From Borrelia persica No12 (GTDB taxonomy: Bacteria > Spirochaetota > Spirochaetia > Borreliales > Borreliaceae): 64,000 bases of DNA. A program made the translations under genes and the position numbers. The notes beneath the pieces are model-generated. The model was not told the origin of the DNA. It saw nothing but the letters and a program-made list of their open reading frames with translations, and ran no database searches. The stretch spans positions 62,001-126,000 of the forward strand of contig NZ_AYOT01000225.1 in the NCBI RefSeq assembly GCF_000500045.1, given 5' to 3'. This document shows positions 37,696-47,959 of the stretch, piece by piece (the stretch's first letter is position 1; every line of letters starts with the position of its first letter).

Positions 37696-38190
37696 ATGAA
37701 AGTTATTTTAAGAGAAGATTTTATTAATCTTGGTAAAGAAGGTGATATTGTTGATGTAAAGGATGGTTTTGCTAGAAATTATTTGTTGCCAAAAGGTTTT
37801 GCTGTTTTTTCAAATAAACATAATATTGATATTTTTGCTCAAAAAAAGAGAGCAATACTTAAGAGACAGGAAGCAAGAAAAAAGATAGCAATTGAACTTA
37901 AAGATAAGCTTGATAAAGTGAATTTAGAGTTTTTAATGAAATCTAATGATAGTGGAAAATTATTTCATAGTATTAATAGCTTAAATATTGCAGATGAGCT
38001 TTTGAAGCTTGGGTTTGAGATTGAGAGAAGAAAAATAGATATGCATCATGGTGCATTAAAGGCCTTTGGGACTTATAATATTACTATTAAACTTTATGAG
38101 GGAATTAGTGCTGTAATTAAAGTTACAATAAAAAGGGAAGAGAAGAAAAGCTTGCTTAAAAAGTCTAAGAGTGTTGAAAAGGAAGCTTAG
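37696..38190 (+). CDS. rplI: 50S ribosomal protein L9
   Basis: L9 is a two-domain protein near the L1 stalk that helps maintain reading frame. The 164 residues show the N-terminal domain ([34 protein letters not shown] condensed around 1-34), the long connecting helix (about 40-75) and the C-terminal domain ([16 protein letters not shown]). AAGGAGAGG precedes the ATG. dnaB follows 16 bases later. Confidence 0.96.
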   Translation: MKVILREDFINLGKEGDIVDVKDGFARNYLLPKGFAVFSNKHNIDIFAQKKRAILKRQEARKKIAIELKDKLDKVNLEFLMKSNDSGKLFHSINSLNIADELLKLGFEIERRKIDMHHGALKAFGTYNITIKLYEGISAVIKVTIKREEKKSLLKKSKSVEKEA

Positions 38191-38206
38191 GGAAGAGGTA
38201 TAGCTT

Positions 38207-39613
38207 GTGGCTTTTACTTCGATAAGCACGGCCTCTACGCTTCTTTTTAACGAAGGTGCAGAAAAGGCAGTTATTTCAAGTATATTTTATAATCCGGGAA
38301 AAGTAGAAGAGGCATTATTATATTTAAAGCCAGACGATTTTTATAATCATAATCATGAGATGATTTTTAAAGCTATGGTTTCTCTTTATGAAAAAAGAGA
38401 AAATATCGATCCGATAACTGTATTTGAAGAAGTGTCTGCTATAACTCCCAAATCACAACTTTTGAATAATTTTAAAGCTTTAACGGGATTGCAAGATTAT
38501 TTAAGTTTTCTCTCAGGTTATCTTCCAACTGATAAGACTATAAACATTTATGCAAAAATTGTTAGAGAACATCGTATTAGAAGAGATATTTCTAAAATTT
38601 CTAGAGAACTGAATGATTTGGCTAATGATTCTACAAAAAAAGTTGAACAATTTGTGGAAGAAGCACAAAGGCAGGTTCTTTCAATTGAATTAGATTGTTC
38701 TAATAAAAATCTTAATCATGCAAAAGTGATTGCTGAAAGGGTTCATGCTGAAATATATGAGAGGAGTGTTGAAAAACGGGAAGTGGATTTTGGCATTCCA
38801 AGTGGTTTTAAAAAGTTAGATAATCTTATTGGTGGGTTTAGGGAAAGTGATTTTATCATTATTGGTGCTCGTCCTAGTGTTGGAAAGACAGCATTTGCAT
38901 TGAATATTGCATCAAGTATAGCTTTGAAGAATGAAAAAAAATGGAAAGTAGGATTCTTTTCGCTTGAAATGACTTCTGATGCTTTAATTAAAAGAATAAT
39001 AGCATCTGAGGCTAATATTGATGGTTTTAAAATTCAAAATAGTATTTTGTCAGGTCATGAAATTAAGGCAATCAATGATGTTATAAATGATATTAGTAAT
39101 TCTGAATTTTATATTGAAGATACTTCTAATATTAGTTTATTAACGCTTGCAACTCAGGCTAGAAAACTTAAGAGATTTGCAGGTATAGATATACTGTTTG
39201 TTGATTATATTAGTCTTATTTCTCTTGAAAGCAGAAATGTACCAAGGCATGAACAGGTAGCCTCAATAAGTAAATCTCTTAAAGAGCTTGCAAGAGAACT
39301 TAAAATACCAATTGTTGCCCTTTCACAGCTTACAAGAGATACTGAGGGACGTGAACCTAGCCTTGCTAGTTTGAGAGAATCAGGTGCATTAGAGCAAGAT
39401 GCAGATATTGTGATTTTGCTTCATAGAGATAAGGATTTTAAGAACAATGCTGATGATGATGGAATACTTACAAATGCTGTTGAGACTAAAGTTATTGTTG
39501 CCAAACATAGAAATGGTCCTACAGGAAGAGCCGATATATTGTTTTTGCCACATATTGTTAAGTTTGTTGGAAAGCAAAATGAGAATGGTGGGGGGGCCGC
39601 CTATTATTCATAA
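38207..39613 (+). CDS. dnaB: Replicative DNA helicase DnaB
   Basis: DnaB is the hexameric helicase at the replication fork. The 468-residue protein has the N-terminal collar domain (EKAVISSIFYNP onward). The RecA-like C-terminal domain includes Walker A GARPSVGKTA near 221, Walker B ILFVDYISLI near 330 and the DNA-binding EQDADIVILLHRD region. The start is GTG with GAAGAGGT upstream. Its final codons contain a run of seven G bases (39590-39596), giving the end GGGAAYYS. It closes the rpsF operon. Confidence 0.95.
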   Translation: MAFTSISTASTLLFNEGAEKAVISSIFYNPGKVEEALLYLKPDDFYNHNHEMIFKAMVSLYEKRENIDPITVFEEVSAITPKSQLLNNFKALTGLQDYLSFLSGYLPTDKTINIYAKIVREHRIRRDISKISRELNDLANDSTKKVEQFVEEAQRQVLSIELDCSNKNLNHAKVIAERVHAEIYERSVEKREVDFGIPSGFKKLDNLIGGFRESDFIIIGARPSVGKTAFALNIASSIALKNEKKWKVGFFSLEMTSDALIKRIIASEANIDGFKIQNSILSGHEIKAINDVINDISNSEFYIEDTSNISLLTLATQARKLKRFAGIDILFVDYISLISLESRNVPRHEQVASISKSLKELARELKIPIVALSQLTRDTEGREPSLASLRESGALEQDADIVILLHRDKDFKNNADDDGILTNAVETKVIVAKHRNGPTGRADILFLPHIVKFVGKQNENGGGAAYYS

Positions 39614-39689
39614 TATATGTTCTTTAGATTAATATTTTTAATTTGTTAATTTTAACTTAATTGTTGTTTTATCAAGGTTGCATTAGTAT

Positions 39690-41045
39690 TTAAATGTTAA
39701 TTTTAATACCAATTCCAAGATAATTGAAAATAAATTGATGTTTTTCTAAAGTATGATTGTTTGTGTTATAAACAAGTGGGGAATAATTCATTTTTGTAAA
39801 GATTTTTACGTTATATTTTGTTTTGTTATATGTAAATGCATTTATGCATATTCCAGGTTCAATTTCAAATCCTGTTTGTAATGTATCTCTTATTTTTAAT
39901 GGTCTATAAATGGATTTTATGTCTTTTTTGTCTTTGTTATAAGATAAAAATAGTCCAGAAGATATATATAAGATTAGTAAATTTTTTTTAAAAAATTCAT
40001 ATGTCATTCCAGATGAAAATCGATTTGTATGGCTATTCATTTTATTAGAGTTAATATCATAATTTGTTGAGATTGCAAAGTAATAGTTTAATTTGGGTAT
40101 TATGTTGTAATATATTATATTTCTAATCTGAAATGGGATCATAATATCATATCCTATAGAAAAATTTTTGTTTATAAGGTATAAGTTGTTTTCGAAAGTG
40201 TTATCATATTCTTCAGTAAAAACTATTCCAAATCCTCCTACGCTGAAAAATTTTTCTTTGTTTGAAAAATTTGTTAAATAAAGATTATTTATTGAGAAGA
40301 AGTTTTTGGAATGCAATCTATATTGAATGCCAATGCCATTTTCTGCTTCTTGTACTTTTGCATATGTTTTTATATCTTTAATTTTGTTTTGAATTTGATA
40401 AAATAGTTGAGTTTCAATGCCTATAAATTGATTCCTAAAATCCATTGAAATGCTTGTTTTGAAAAAATAATCTAAAAGATAAGATAAATCTATGTAATTT
40501 TCAAGATAGAAAAAGCCCATATAAGAGTAATTTATTGCTGAACTTATGAAACCTCTATAATTGTAATCTTCATAGTTTGTAGGAATGGGTCTTAATTGTC
40601 TTAGAGTAAAATGAATTACTTTTTGTATTAAAGAACCGCCCCAGTTTCCATAGAGTAGGTTTTTAATTCCAATACCAATATTAATATTTCCAAAATATTG
40701 AGTTTTTGTTTTAAGTAAAAATGGTAAATAATACATAAAGCTAAGCTCTAAGAGATCGACTCTTGTTCTCAGGTGTTCGGGGCTCTCTTTATCTCCTCTA
40801 AAGGTTAACATGTGTGCTTCTGCATTTATTGTGAAATTGTATTTTGATTCATGGATAAATATTAGAGAACCGCTTCTTAGATCATCAAAAAAATCATTTA
40901 GAGAAAACCCAAGGCTATCATTTAGGTTTTTAAAATGATATTTATTGATTCCATCATTTTGATATTTTATTGAATAATTATAAGCGTGTGAATTAATTGC
41001 TAACATTATAATTATTGTTTTCAGTTTAACTTTTGCTAAGTACAT
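39690..41045 (-). CDS. Putative outer-membrane or exported protein of unknown function
   Basis: I cannot name this 451-residue protein. A signal peptide is likely (KLKTIIIMLAINSHA, cut near 22). The rest is dominated by alternating polar and aromatic residues in short stretches with frequent Tyr, Phe and Asn, for example FSVGGFGIVF, YYFAISTNYDINS and FIFNYLGIGIKINI at the end. Such a pattern suggests an outer-membrane beta-barrel, but the last residue is Ile rather than the common Phe. It stands alone on the minus strand between dnaB and the thiolase gene. Confidence 0.75.
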   Translation of the reverse strand: MYLAKVKLKTIIIMLAINSHAYNYSIKYQNDGINKYHFKNLNDSLGFSLNDFFDDLRSGSLIFIHESKYNFTINAEAHMLTFRGDKESPEHLRTRVDLLELSFMYYLPFLLKTKTQYFGNINIGIGIKNLLYGNWGGSLIQKVIHFTLRQLRPIPTNYEDYNYRGFISSAINYSYMGFFYLENYIDLSYLLDYFFKTSISMDFRNQFIGIETQLFYQIQNKIKDIKTYAKVQEAENGIGIQYRLHSKNFFSINNLYLTNFSNKEKFFSVGGFGIVFTEEYDNTFENNLYLINKNFSIGYDIMIPFQIRNIIYYNIIPKLNYYFAISTNYDINSNKMNSHTNRFSSGMTYEFFKKNLLILYISSGLFLSYNKDKKDIKSIYRPLKIRDTLQTGFEIEPGICINAFTYNKTKYNVKIFTKMNYSPLVYNTNNHTLEKHQFIFNYLGIGIKINI

Positions 41046-41243
41046 TTCTGCATTAATATTAACATGTTTTTAGATAAATTTATCATTTTATTTTTAAGTA
41101 AATTAAGCTATATTTGATAGTTCAATATTTCTAATGATAATTTTTATTAAATCATTTATAATAGTTTTGTACATTACATTGTATTTTTTGAAATTTTATT
41201 TTATTTGCTAATAATTAATTATCATTTTTGTATGGGGTTTTTT

Positions 41244-42437
41244 ATGAAAAAAATAGCAATTATTGATGGGCTTAGGTCTCCTATTACTAAGTTTGGGGGA
41301 GCATTGAAGGGAATAAATATTGTTGATGTGTCTGCAGATATTGTTAAGGCATTGCTTAAAAGGAATAATATTGATGGATTTGATGAAGTTATTATTGGGA
41401 ATGTAATTTCAGCAGGACTTGGTCAAAATATTGCCAGGCAGATTGCTTTGAAAGCTGGTTTGGGAGAAGATATTCCTGCTTTTAGTGTAAATAAAGTGTG
41501 TGGTTCAGGACTTAAATCTTTGGAACTTGCATTTAATTCTATATCTCTTGGTGAGAGTGAGATTGTTTTGGCAGGTGGTGTAGAAGATTTGAGTAATGCG
41601 CCTTATTTGTTGCCAAGGAATGTAAGATTTGATGGTTTAAAGTTTGGAGATTTTAAAATAGAGGATTCAATATATAGAGATGCTTTAGTTGATACCCTAA
41701 GTACTACTGTGATGGGTATTACTGCAGAAAATTTGGCGGAAATGTATGGAATTACAAGGGAAATGCAGGATCAGTTTGCATATAATTCTCATGTTAAAGC
41801 AAAAATAGCAAGAGATAGTGGATATTTTAATGATGAAATACATCCTTTATCAGTTTTTGATAAAAAGACAAAACTTGAAAATGTGATATCTAGTGATGAG
41901 GAAATACGTGATAATTTAAGTTTAGAAAAACTTGCCTCTTTGAAACCTGTCTTTAAGAAGGAAGGTACTATTACTGCTGGAAATTCTTCTAGTTTGGATG
42001 ATGGAGCTTGCTTTTTAATATTGGCAAGTGAAAATTTTGTTCATAAAATGGGCATCAATCCTTTAGCTTATATTGGTGGTTTTAAAAGTGTGGGATTGAA
42101 TCCTTTGCATATGGGATTTGGAGCTTTTCTTTCTATTGAGGGAATTATAGAAAAATTTGATTTAAATCCAGGTGAAATTGATTTTATTGAAACAAATGAA
42201 GCTTTTGCAGCACAAGCTTTAAGTGTTTTAAAAGCTTTACGTCAAAAATATGGTATTGAGGATGATATTATTAATGTTAATGGAGGGGCTATTGCATTAG
42301 GTCATCCATTTTCAGTTAGTGGTTCAAGGATTTTATTGACGCTTGCACGTCTTATGAGTATTAATAATAAATCAAAAGGAATTGCATCTCTTTGTATTGG
42401 AGGGGGTCAAGGTATAGCGGCCTTTTTATATAGGTAG
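41244..42437 (+). CDS. Acetyl-CoA C-acetyltransferase (thiolase)
   Basis: This enzyme condenses two acetyl-CoA into acetoacetyl-CoA, the first step toward mevalonate, which Borrelia uses for isoprenoids. The 397 residues have the nucleophile Cys86 in NKVCGSGLKS, His354 in GGAIALGHPFSVSGSR, and the second catalytic cysteine, Cys384, in LCIGGGQG. The start ATG 41244 has GGGG six bases upstream; ATG 41232 would add four residues. It is flanked by gaps of about 100-200 bases and is probably transcribed alone. Confidence 0.94.
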   Translation: MKKIAIIDGLRSPITKFGGALKGINIVDVSADIVKALLKRNNIDGFDEVIIGNVISAGLGQNIARQIALKAGLGEDIPAFSVNKVCGSGLKSLELAFNSISLGESEIVLAGGVEDLSNAPYLLPRNVRFDGLKFGDFKIEDSIYRDALVDTLSTTVMGITAENLAEMYGITREMQDQFAYNSHVKAKIARDSGYFNDEIHPLSVFDKKTKLENVISSDEEIRDNLSLEKLASLKPVFKKEGTITAGNSSSLDDGACFLILASENFVHKMGINPLAYIGGFKSVGLNPLHMGFGAFLSIEGIIEKFDLNPGEIDFIETNEAFAAQALSVLKALRQKYGIEDDIINVNGGAIALGHPFSVSGSRILLTLARLMSINNKSKGIASLCIGGGQGIAAFLYR

Positions 42438-42534
42438 GTGATATTCTTATTTTATTTTAAACTAGATTTAAATTTAATGTTTTGTTAAAATTTTATTAAG
42501 AGATTTAGTTTGATTGATATAAGGGTAATTATTT

Positions 42535-43545
42535 ATGGGTAATTTTTTTTGTTTTCTGTTATTTTTTGTTGTAGGGATGACTTCTTTTGCTCAAAATACC
42601 CCTGTTGCGATTATTAATTTACATAGTAGTGAAATTATTACTAAAACAGAATTCGAATCTAAGGTGAATACATTGAAAAAAACACAGGGTAGAGATTTAA
42701 GTGATATTGAGAGAAAACAAGTTTTACAGGTTTTAATAGCTGATGTTCTTTTTGGTCAGGAGGCTTTAAAACAAGGAATTAAGGTTGCAGATGATGAAGT
42801 TATGCAGACAGTTAGATCTCAGTTTAGACTTACAGGTCTTACAGATGAAGAAATTAAGCAGATGGTAGAAAGTCAGGGTACAAATTGGAATGAACTTTTA
42901 ACTTCAATGAAGAGATCTCTTTCTTCTCAAAAATTGATTTTAAAGACTGCTCAGCCTAAATTTTCAGAAATAAAAGCTCCAAGCGAGAAAGAAGTAGTTG
43001 AATATTATGAGGCTAATAAAACTAAATTTGTGAATCCTGATATAGCAAGGATTAGTCATGTCTTCTTCTCGTCAAAAGATAGAAAAAGATCGGAGGTTTT
43101 TGATCAAGCAAAAGATATTGCAAAGCAAATAAAATCTAGTAAGATTACCTTTGAAGAGGCTGTAAGAAAATATTCAAATGATGAGGGTTCTAAGTTTAAA
43201 AATGGTGATCTTGGATTTTTGGCAAGAGGTGATCAGACTGCTCAAAATGTTCTTGGAATAGACTTTATTAAAGATGTTTTTATGCTTAAGAAGGGCGATA
43301 TTTCTAAGCCAATATCATCAAAAGAAGGTTTTCATATAGTTAAAGTTACTGAGATGTATTCTCAAAAATTTTTAGGTCTAAACGATAAGATATCTCCTAA
43401 TGTTAATATGACTGTAAAAGATGCTATTAAAAATAATATGGTTAATGTTCATCAACAACAAATTGTTGCTAAAATACAACAAGAAATTTATGATAAGCTC
43501 AATAAGTCTGCTAGTATACAAATTTTGGATTCTAGTCTAAAATAA
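42535..43545 (+). CDS. Exported peptidyl-prolyl isomerase, PpiC/SurA type
   Basis: This is likely a periplasmic foldase or chaperone for exported and outer-membrane proteins. The 336-residue protein has a signal peptide (FLLFFVVGMTSFA, cut before QNTP). A SurA-N-like helical domain with VLQVLIADVLFGQEALKQGI follows, then one parvulin domain at about 170-280 (ARISHVFFSS, FKNGDLGFLARG, GFHIVKVTE). There is no lipobox, so it is probably soluble in the periplasm. nusB follows after about 24 bases. Confidence 0.9.
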   Translation: MGNFFCFLLFFVVGMTSFAQNTPVAIINLHSSEIITKTEFESKVNTLKKTQGRDLSDIERKQVLQVLIADVLFGQEALKQGIKVADDEVMQTVRSQFRLTGLTDEEIKQMVESQGTNWNELLTSMKRSLSSQKLILKTAQPKFSEIKAPSEKEVVEYYEANKTKFVNPDIARISHVFFSSKDRKRSEVFDQAKDIAKQIKSSKITFEEAVRKYSNDEGSKFKNGDLGFLARGDQTAQNVLGIDFIKDVFMLKKGDISKPISSKEGFHIVKVTEMYSQKFLGLNDKISPNVNMTVKDAIKNNMVNVHQQQIVAKIQQEIYDKLNKSASIQILDSSLK

Positions 43546-43569
43546 AGAGAATATATTTATATATTGGTT

Positions 43570-43989
43570 ATGAACTTGAAACATAAGGCTAGGGTTTTAG
43601 CTTTTCAAAAGATTTATAGTATTGATATTAATTGTAAGGCAAAGGATAATATTTTTGATATTTTTAGTTTTGAAGAGCATGGAATAGATCTAGAAGAAGA
43701 CCTCAAATTGTTTTATTCTGTTTTGGTTAATGGTACTTGTGATAATTTAGATTCTATCGACAAATTAATTAGTGATATTTCACTTAATTGGTGTTTGGAT
43801 CGTATGGATAAAGTTGATCTTGCTATATTAAGAATGAGTGTATATTCACTTAAATTTCAGAATTTAGATATTCCTAAAAGGGTTATAATAGATGAAGCTG
43901 TTTTAATTGCTAGAAAATACGGTAGCAAAAATTCTTATAAATTTGTTAATGGAATACTGGATGCTTTGTTAAAAGATATGGAGAGTTAA
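43570..43989 (+). CDS. nusB: Transcription antitermination factor NusB
   Basis: NusB with NusE (S10) binds boxA RNA and aids rRNA antitermination. The 139-residue helical protein starts KHKARVLAFQKIYS, contains WCLDRMDKVDLAILRMSVYSL and ends GSKNSYKFVNGILDALLKD, the characteristic C-terminal motif. I use ATG 43570; a TTG six bases earlier is less likely. The next gene begins two bases after its stop. Confidence 0.93.
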   Translation: MNLKHKARVLAFQKIYSIDINCKAKDNIFDIFSFEEHGIDLEEDLKLFYSVLVNGTCDNLDSIDKLISDISLNWCLDRMDKVDLAILRMSVYSLKFQNLDIPKRVIIDEAVLIARKYGSKNSYKFVNGILDALLKDMES

Positions 43990-43990
43990 T

Positions 43991-45646
43991 TTGAAAACAA
44001 ATAAATTTTTATTGTTTTTAATTTTGTTTTTGGTCTTTTTTATATCAGTTTTTGTTTATTTAAGTCTAAACCCATATATTTTGTATATGTTAAAGGGTGA
44101 GCGGGATTTTAATGAGATTATTATAGAAATTGATGGTTATCTGTCAAGTGGTAATTTAGATGGTGCTGAGAAGGCAATCAAATTTTATTCTTATTATGCT
44201 GATACTGAATATAAATGGATTTCTCTTGTTAAGAGAGCAAAACTTTATTCTGATAAGATTAATCATTATGTGTTGATGAGAAATATTTTGGACTTGAGCG
44301 TTAAAAGTTTGCCAGGAAATTTAAAGCTTAGAGCACTTGAGGTATATTCAAAACTTAAGGTAGGAGCTGTTTTAGAAGCTTATGATGTTGCAAAGCAATA
44401 TTTATTGGGATATAAAGAGTATAAGTATTTATATGATGAGGCTTTTATTAAAAGTTTGACTTTAAGTCATGATGTAAAAGATATAAAAAGTTTTTTAGTT
44501 AAAATGGAGAGTGAGAGAGATGCTCTTACTTTTGAGACTATAGGTTTCAATCTTCAAAATAATGCATTTTTAATTAATGCAATGCTTTTATATATAGAGA
44601 AAAAAGACTTAGATTCTGCTAGGAGAATACTTTTAAAAATAGGGGAAGATAAGGATTTTGCAAAGGAACTTGCCTATATTTCTTATGGTCTTGATAATTT
44701 GGATTTTACTATTGCCAATCTTAAACTTCTTAATGACAATAGTGAACCAAGTTTGATGTTTTTGTTAGCAGATGCTTATTTAAAGAAGGGAGATATTCAT
44801 AATGCTAAGAGTGAATATTTAAAACTTTATACGGAGTTTCCTGATTATAGTATGATGGTGTATCTTGGTTTGGCATTTATTGCAAAAAAGGAAAATGATC
44901 TAAAGCGTGCTATTGCTTATTTAAATAAGGCTAGTGAGAAATTTAAAGAAAATGAAATGATGAATTATTATTTGGCTAGTATGTATTTTGAAGTTAATGA
45001 TTATCTTAATGCAAATGAGATTGCAAAAAAATATAAAGATCATCCTTTGTTTTTTAAACTTTATTTTATTTTAAATTATTCAAATTTAAAATATGAAACC
45101 AAAAAGTCTTTTTTATGGCGCTTGTTTTATAGATCAGATTATAGTAATGATATTGCACAATTTTTGGCTTGGAATTTACTTCTTTATTCTGATTTAAACG
45201 ATTTAGATTTGTTCTTTAATATTTATAATCCTGTTGATAAAATGCAAGATTGGTATTATTTTTATAAATTTTATTATCTATTTCTTAAAAAGGACTTAGC
45301 TGTTGCAGAAAAGGTAATCTTAAGTGATCAAACGGGTAAATATCTGTATGGTATTTATTATAATCTTGGAGTTTTGAAATTTTATCAAAAAAATTATAAA
45401 GAGTCAGAAGAATATTTTAGTAATGCGGTTTCTCTTTTACCTTTTACTCTTGATGATAAGAGTAACATTACTTTAAGCGAGCGTGAGGATATGGCTAAAG
45501 TATATTTAAAGAGAGGGATTAATTATCTTTATTTGGGTGAATTTGAAAAGGGACGAGAAGCCATTTCAATCTCTAATTCTTTTTATGAAACTAATGAGGG
45601 GAAGCTTTGTATGAATATGATAGAGATACTTAAAGAGAGGACTTAA
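43991..45646 (+). CDS. Membrane-anchored TPR-repeat protein
   Basis: This 551-residue protein of unknown function has one N-terminal membrane helix (about 5-30, FLLFLILFLVFFISVFVYLS). A long array of tetratricopeptide-like helices follows, clear at FLLADAYLKKGDIHNAKSEYLKLYTEFP, VYLGLAFIAKKENDLKRAIAYLNKASE and YNLGVLKFYQKNYKESEEYFSNAVSLLP. The repeats probably face the periplasm. The start is TTG with GGAGAG upstream. It sits between nusB and map. Confidence 0.87.
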   Translation: MKTNKFLLFLILFLVFFISVFVYLSLNPYILYMLKGERDFNEIIIEIDGYLSSGNLDGAEKAIKFYSYYADTEYKWISLVKRAKLYSDKINHYVLMRNILDLSVKSLPGNLKLRALEVYSKLKVGAVLEAYDVAKQYLLGYKEYKYLYDEAFIKSLTLSHDVKDIKSFLVKMESERDALTFETIGFNLQNNAFLINAMLLYIEKKDLDSARRILLKIGEDKDFAKELAYISYGLDNLDFTIANLKLLNDNSEPSLMFLLADAYLKKGDIHNAKSEYLKLYTEFPDYSMMVYLGLAFIAKKENDLKRAIAYLNKASEKFKENEMMNYYLASMYFEVNDYLNANEIAKKYKDHPLFFKLYFILNYSNLKYETKKSFLWRLFYRSDYSNDIAQFLAWNLLLYSDLNDLDLFFNIYNPVDKMQDWYYFYKFYYLFLKKDLAVAEKVILSDQTGKYLYGIYYNLGVLKFYQKNYKESEEYFSNAVSLLPFTLDDKSNITLSEREDMAKVYLKRGINYLYLGEFEKGREAISISNSFYETNEGKLCMNMIEILKERT

Positions 45647-45650
45647 ATAT

Positions 45651-46403
45651 TTGAAATTAAGATTAAAATCTAGGGAAGAGATTGAAAAGATTAAAGAATC
45701 TGCTAGGCTTTTAGTTCGAACTCTTTTGGAAATAGAAAAGAATATTGCTCCTGGAATTAACACTAAAACACTTGACTTAATTGCTAATAATTTTATTATT
45801 AAAAATGGGGGCAAATCTGCTTTTAAGGGATATAATGGATTTAAAGGAACTATTTGTGCTTCTATAAATGAGGAAGTGATACATGGGATTCCTGGGAATA
45901 GGGTACTTGAGGATGGAGATATTATTAGTATTGATTGTGGTGTTGTTTTAGATGGATTTTATAGTGATATGGCTAAAACTTTTAAAGTGGGAAAAGTAAA
46001 CTCTAAGATTAGTCAATTATTAGAAGTTACAGAGGCTTCTCTTTATAAAGGAATTGCTGAGATTAAGATTGGTAATCGAATTTTAGATATTTCAAGGGCT
46101 ATAGAAAATTATATTAAACCATTTGGATTTGGGATTGTTAGGGAATATACGGGGCATGGCGTTGGTTTTGCATTGCATGAAGAACCAAATATTCCAAATT
46201 ATTATGAGCCTTTTTTTAAAAATATTAGGATTCAGGAAGGTATGGTTTTGGCAATTGAACCTATGGTGAATTTGGGAAGTTGTAAGGTTTCTCTTAAGGA
46301 CGATGGTTGGACAGTATTTGCATCTGATTTTAGTTATTCTGCTCATTTTGAACATACTGTTGCTGTTGTGGATGGTTTGCCTTTAATTTTAAGCAAGATT
46401 TGA
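45651..46403 (+). CDS. map: Methionine aminopeptidase
   Basis: This enzyme removes the initiator methionine from new proteins. The 250-residue product has the type I fold and metal ligands in their usual settings: SIDCGVVLDGFYSDMAKTF (two Asp), GHGVGFALHEEPNIP (His), GMVLAIEPMV (Glu) and FEHTVAVVDG (Glu). The start is TTG with AGAGAGGA nine bases upstream. It follows the TPR gene closely and precedes htrA by about 55 bases. Confidence 0.97.
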   Translation: MKLRLKSREEIEKIKESARLLVRTLLEIEKNIAPGINTKTLDLIANNFIIKNGGKSAFKGYNGFKGTICASINEEVIHGIPGNRVLEDGDIISIDCGVVLDGFYSDMAKTFKVGKVNSKISQLLEVTEASLYKGIAEIKIGNRILDISRAIENYIKPFGFGIVREYTGHGVGFALHEEPNIPNYYEPFFKNIRIQEGMVLAIEPMVNLGSCKVSLKDDGWTVFASDFSYSAHFEHTVAVVDGLPLILSKI

Positions 46404-46458
46404 TCATACTTAAGTAAATATTTAAAAGGTTTAGTTTTATATTATGGAGGTGTATAAA

Positions 46459-47904
46459 ATGAATAAAAATTTTATTTCCGTGTTTGTTGCTAGTTTTTTA
46501 GCTTTGGCTATTGGGTTTTTTGTTGGAATAGGTTATTTGCAGTCTAATAAGAATACTATTGTTTTTGCGCAGGAAAAAGGAGATGCTGTACACTCTCTTC
46601 AAGATTCTTTTAGAAAAGTATCTAGGAAAGTTTTACCATCAACTGTGGAAATTTATGCTACTGGAACAATTAAAACTCGAGATGCTGTGCCGCCATTTTT
46701 CTTTTTCTTTGATATTCCAGGTCTTAATTTAGAAAAAAAAGCGCAATGGGGTGGTTCTGGAGTTGTTATTGGAAAAGATTCAAAGAAAACAAATTTATTT
46801 TATGTTTTAACAAATAGTCATATTTTAGAGAATGCTAGTGAATTTGAAGTTGGCACTTATAATAACAAGAGTTATAAAGCTCAATTAGTGGGTAAGGATG
46901 ACAAAAAAGATATTGCACTAGTTAGTTTTGAAGCTGCTGATGCAGATATTGGAGTGGCTGAGCTTGGTGATAGTGATAAACTTGAAGTAGGAGATTGGGT
47001 TATAGCTGTTGGAAGTCCTTATAATTATAGTTTTTCAGTTACAGCAGGTATTATAAGTGGTCTTCATCGTTCTTTTAATCCTAATTTAAAAGCACGAAAT
47101 TTATTTATTCAGACAGATGCAGCTATTAATCGTGGTAATTCTGGAGGGCCTCTTGTTAATATTCATGGAGAAGTTGTTGGGATAAATTCTTGGATTTCTA
47201 CTACTTCTGGAGGCAGTATTGGGCTTGGTTTTGCTATTCCTATTAATAATGCTAAGAGTGTCTTTGACGCATTAATGAGTGGGCAAAAGAGTGAATCAGC
47301 TTGGATGGGAGTTGCATTTCATCGTTTGAAATCTAAGGATACAGAGTTTCTTAAAAGTTTAGGTTATGAGGATGAGTCTATGTCATTGGCAATTGTTGCA
47401 GGTATTTATGATGGTTCTCCAGCTTTGAAAGCAGGGTTTAGAGCAGGAGATGTGATTAACAAGATCAATGGTGTTACTATGAATCTTTTTGTTGATGTTA
47501 AGCAGTATATTAATGATTTTTATGCTAAGGAAAAAATTAAAGTTGAAGTTTTAAGAGGACAAGAGACAAAGACTTTTGACGTAGAGCTTGGTGTTATGCC
47601 TATTAGTAGCGATAAGGAGAAAGTAAATGTTGTAAATTTAAAATTGATACCAGGATTTACTGTTTATCCTTTAACCAAAGAAGTTAGAATACAACTTGGT
47701 TTGAGGAATTGGATTAATGGAGTTGTTGTTGATCATGTTGATCAAACTTTAGCTGCTAATTCTCAAATTGCAACAGGGGATATTATTATGATTGTTAATT
47801 CAAAAAATATTAAGACCTTGAGAGATTTTTATGATGCTCTTCAACATGGAAAAAATAATTATAGTATTTTAAGAAATGGACAGACTTTAAAAATGTCTTT
47901 TTAA
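46459..47904 (+). CDS. htrA: HtrA/DegP-family serine protease
   Basis: HtrA is an envelope protease and chaperone. In Borrelia it also cleaves surface and host matrix proteins. The 481-residue product has an N-terminal signal or anchor (FVASFLALAIGFFVGIGYL). The trypsin-like domain carries the triad His121 (TNSHI), Asp151 (KKDIALV) and Ser228 (GNSGGPL). Two PDZ domains follow (about 290-380 and 400-480). ATG 46459 has GGAGGT seven bases upstream. A strong terminator follows. Confidence 0.96.
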   Translation: MNKNFISVFVASFLALAIGFFVGIGYLQSNKNTIVFAQEKGDAVHSLQDSFRKVSRKVLPSTVEIYATGTIKTRDAVPPFFFFFDIPGLNLEKKAQWGGSGVVIGKDSKKTNLFYVLTNSHILENASEFEVGTYNNKSYKAQLVGKDDKKDIALVSFEAADADIGVAELGDSDKLEVGDWVIAVGSPYNYSFSVTAGIISGLHRSFNPNLKARNLFIQTDAAINRGNSGGPLVNIHGEVVGINSWISTTSGGSIGLGFAIPINNAKSVFDALMSGQKSESAWMGVAFHRLKSKDTEFLKSLGYEDESMSLAIVAGIYDGSPALKAGFRAGDVINKINGVTMNLFVDVKQYINDFYAKEKIKVEVLRGQETKTFDVELGVMPISSDKEKVNVVNLKLIPGFTVYPLTKEVRIQLGLRNWINGVVVDHVDQTLAANSQIATGDIIMIVNSKNIKTLRDFYDALQHGKNNYSILRNGQTLKMSF

Positions 47905-47926
47905 TGATAAATTTTATGTTTTGTGT

Positions 47927-47959
47927 AAGGCTTAAAGATGTTAATTCTTTAAGCCTTTT
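47927..47959 (+). terminator. Rho-independent terminator of htrA
   Basis: AAGGCTTAAAG (47927-47937) and CTTTAAGCCTT (47947-47957) form a perfect 11-bp stem with a nine-base loop. It is followed by a short T-run, 23 bases after the htrA stop. Confidence 0.85.
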
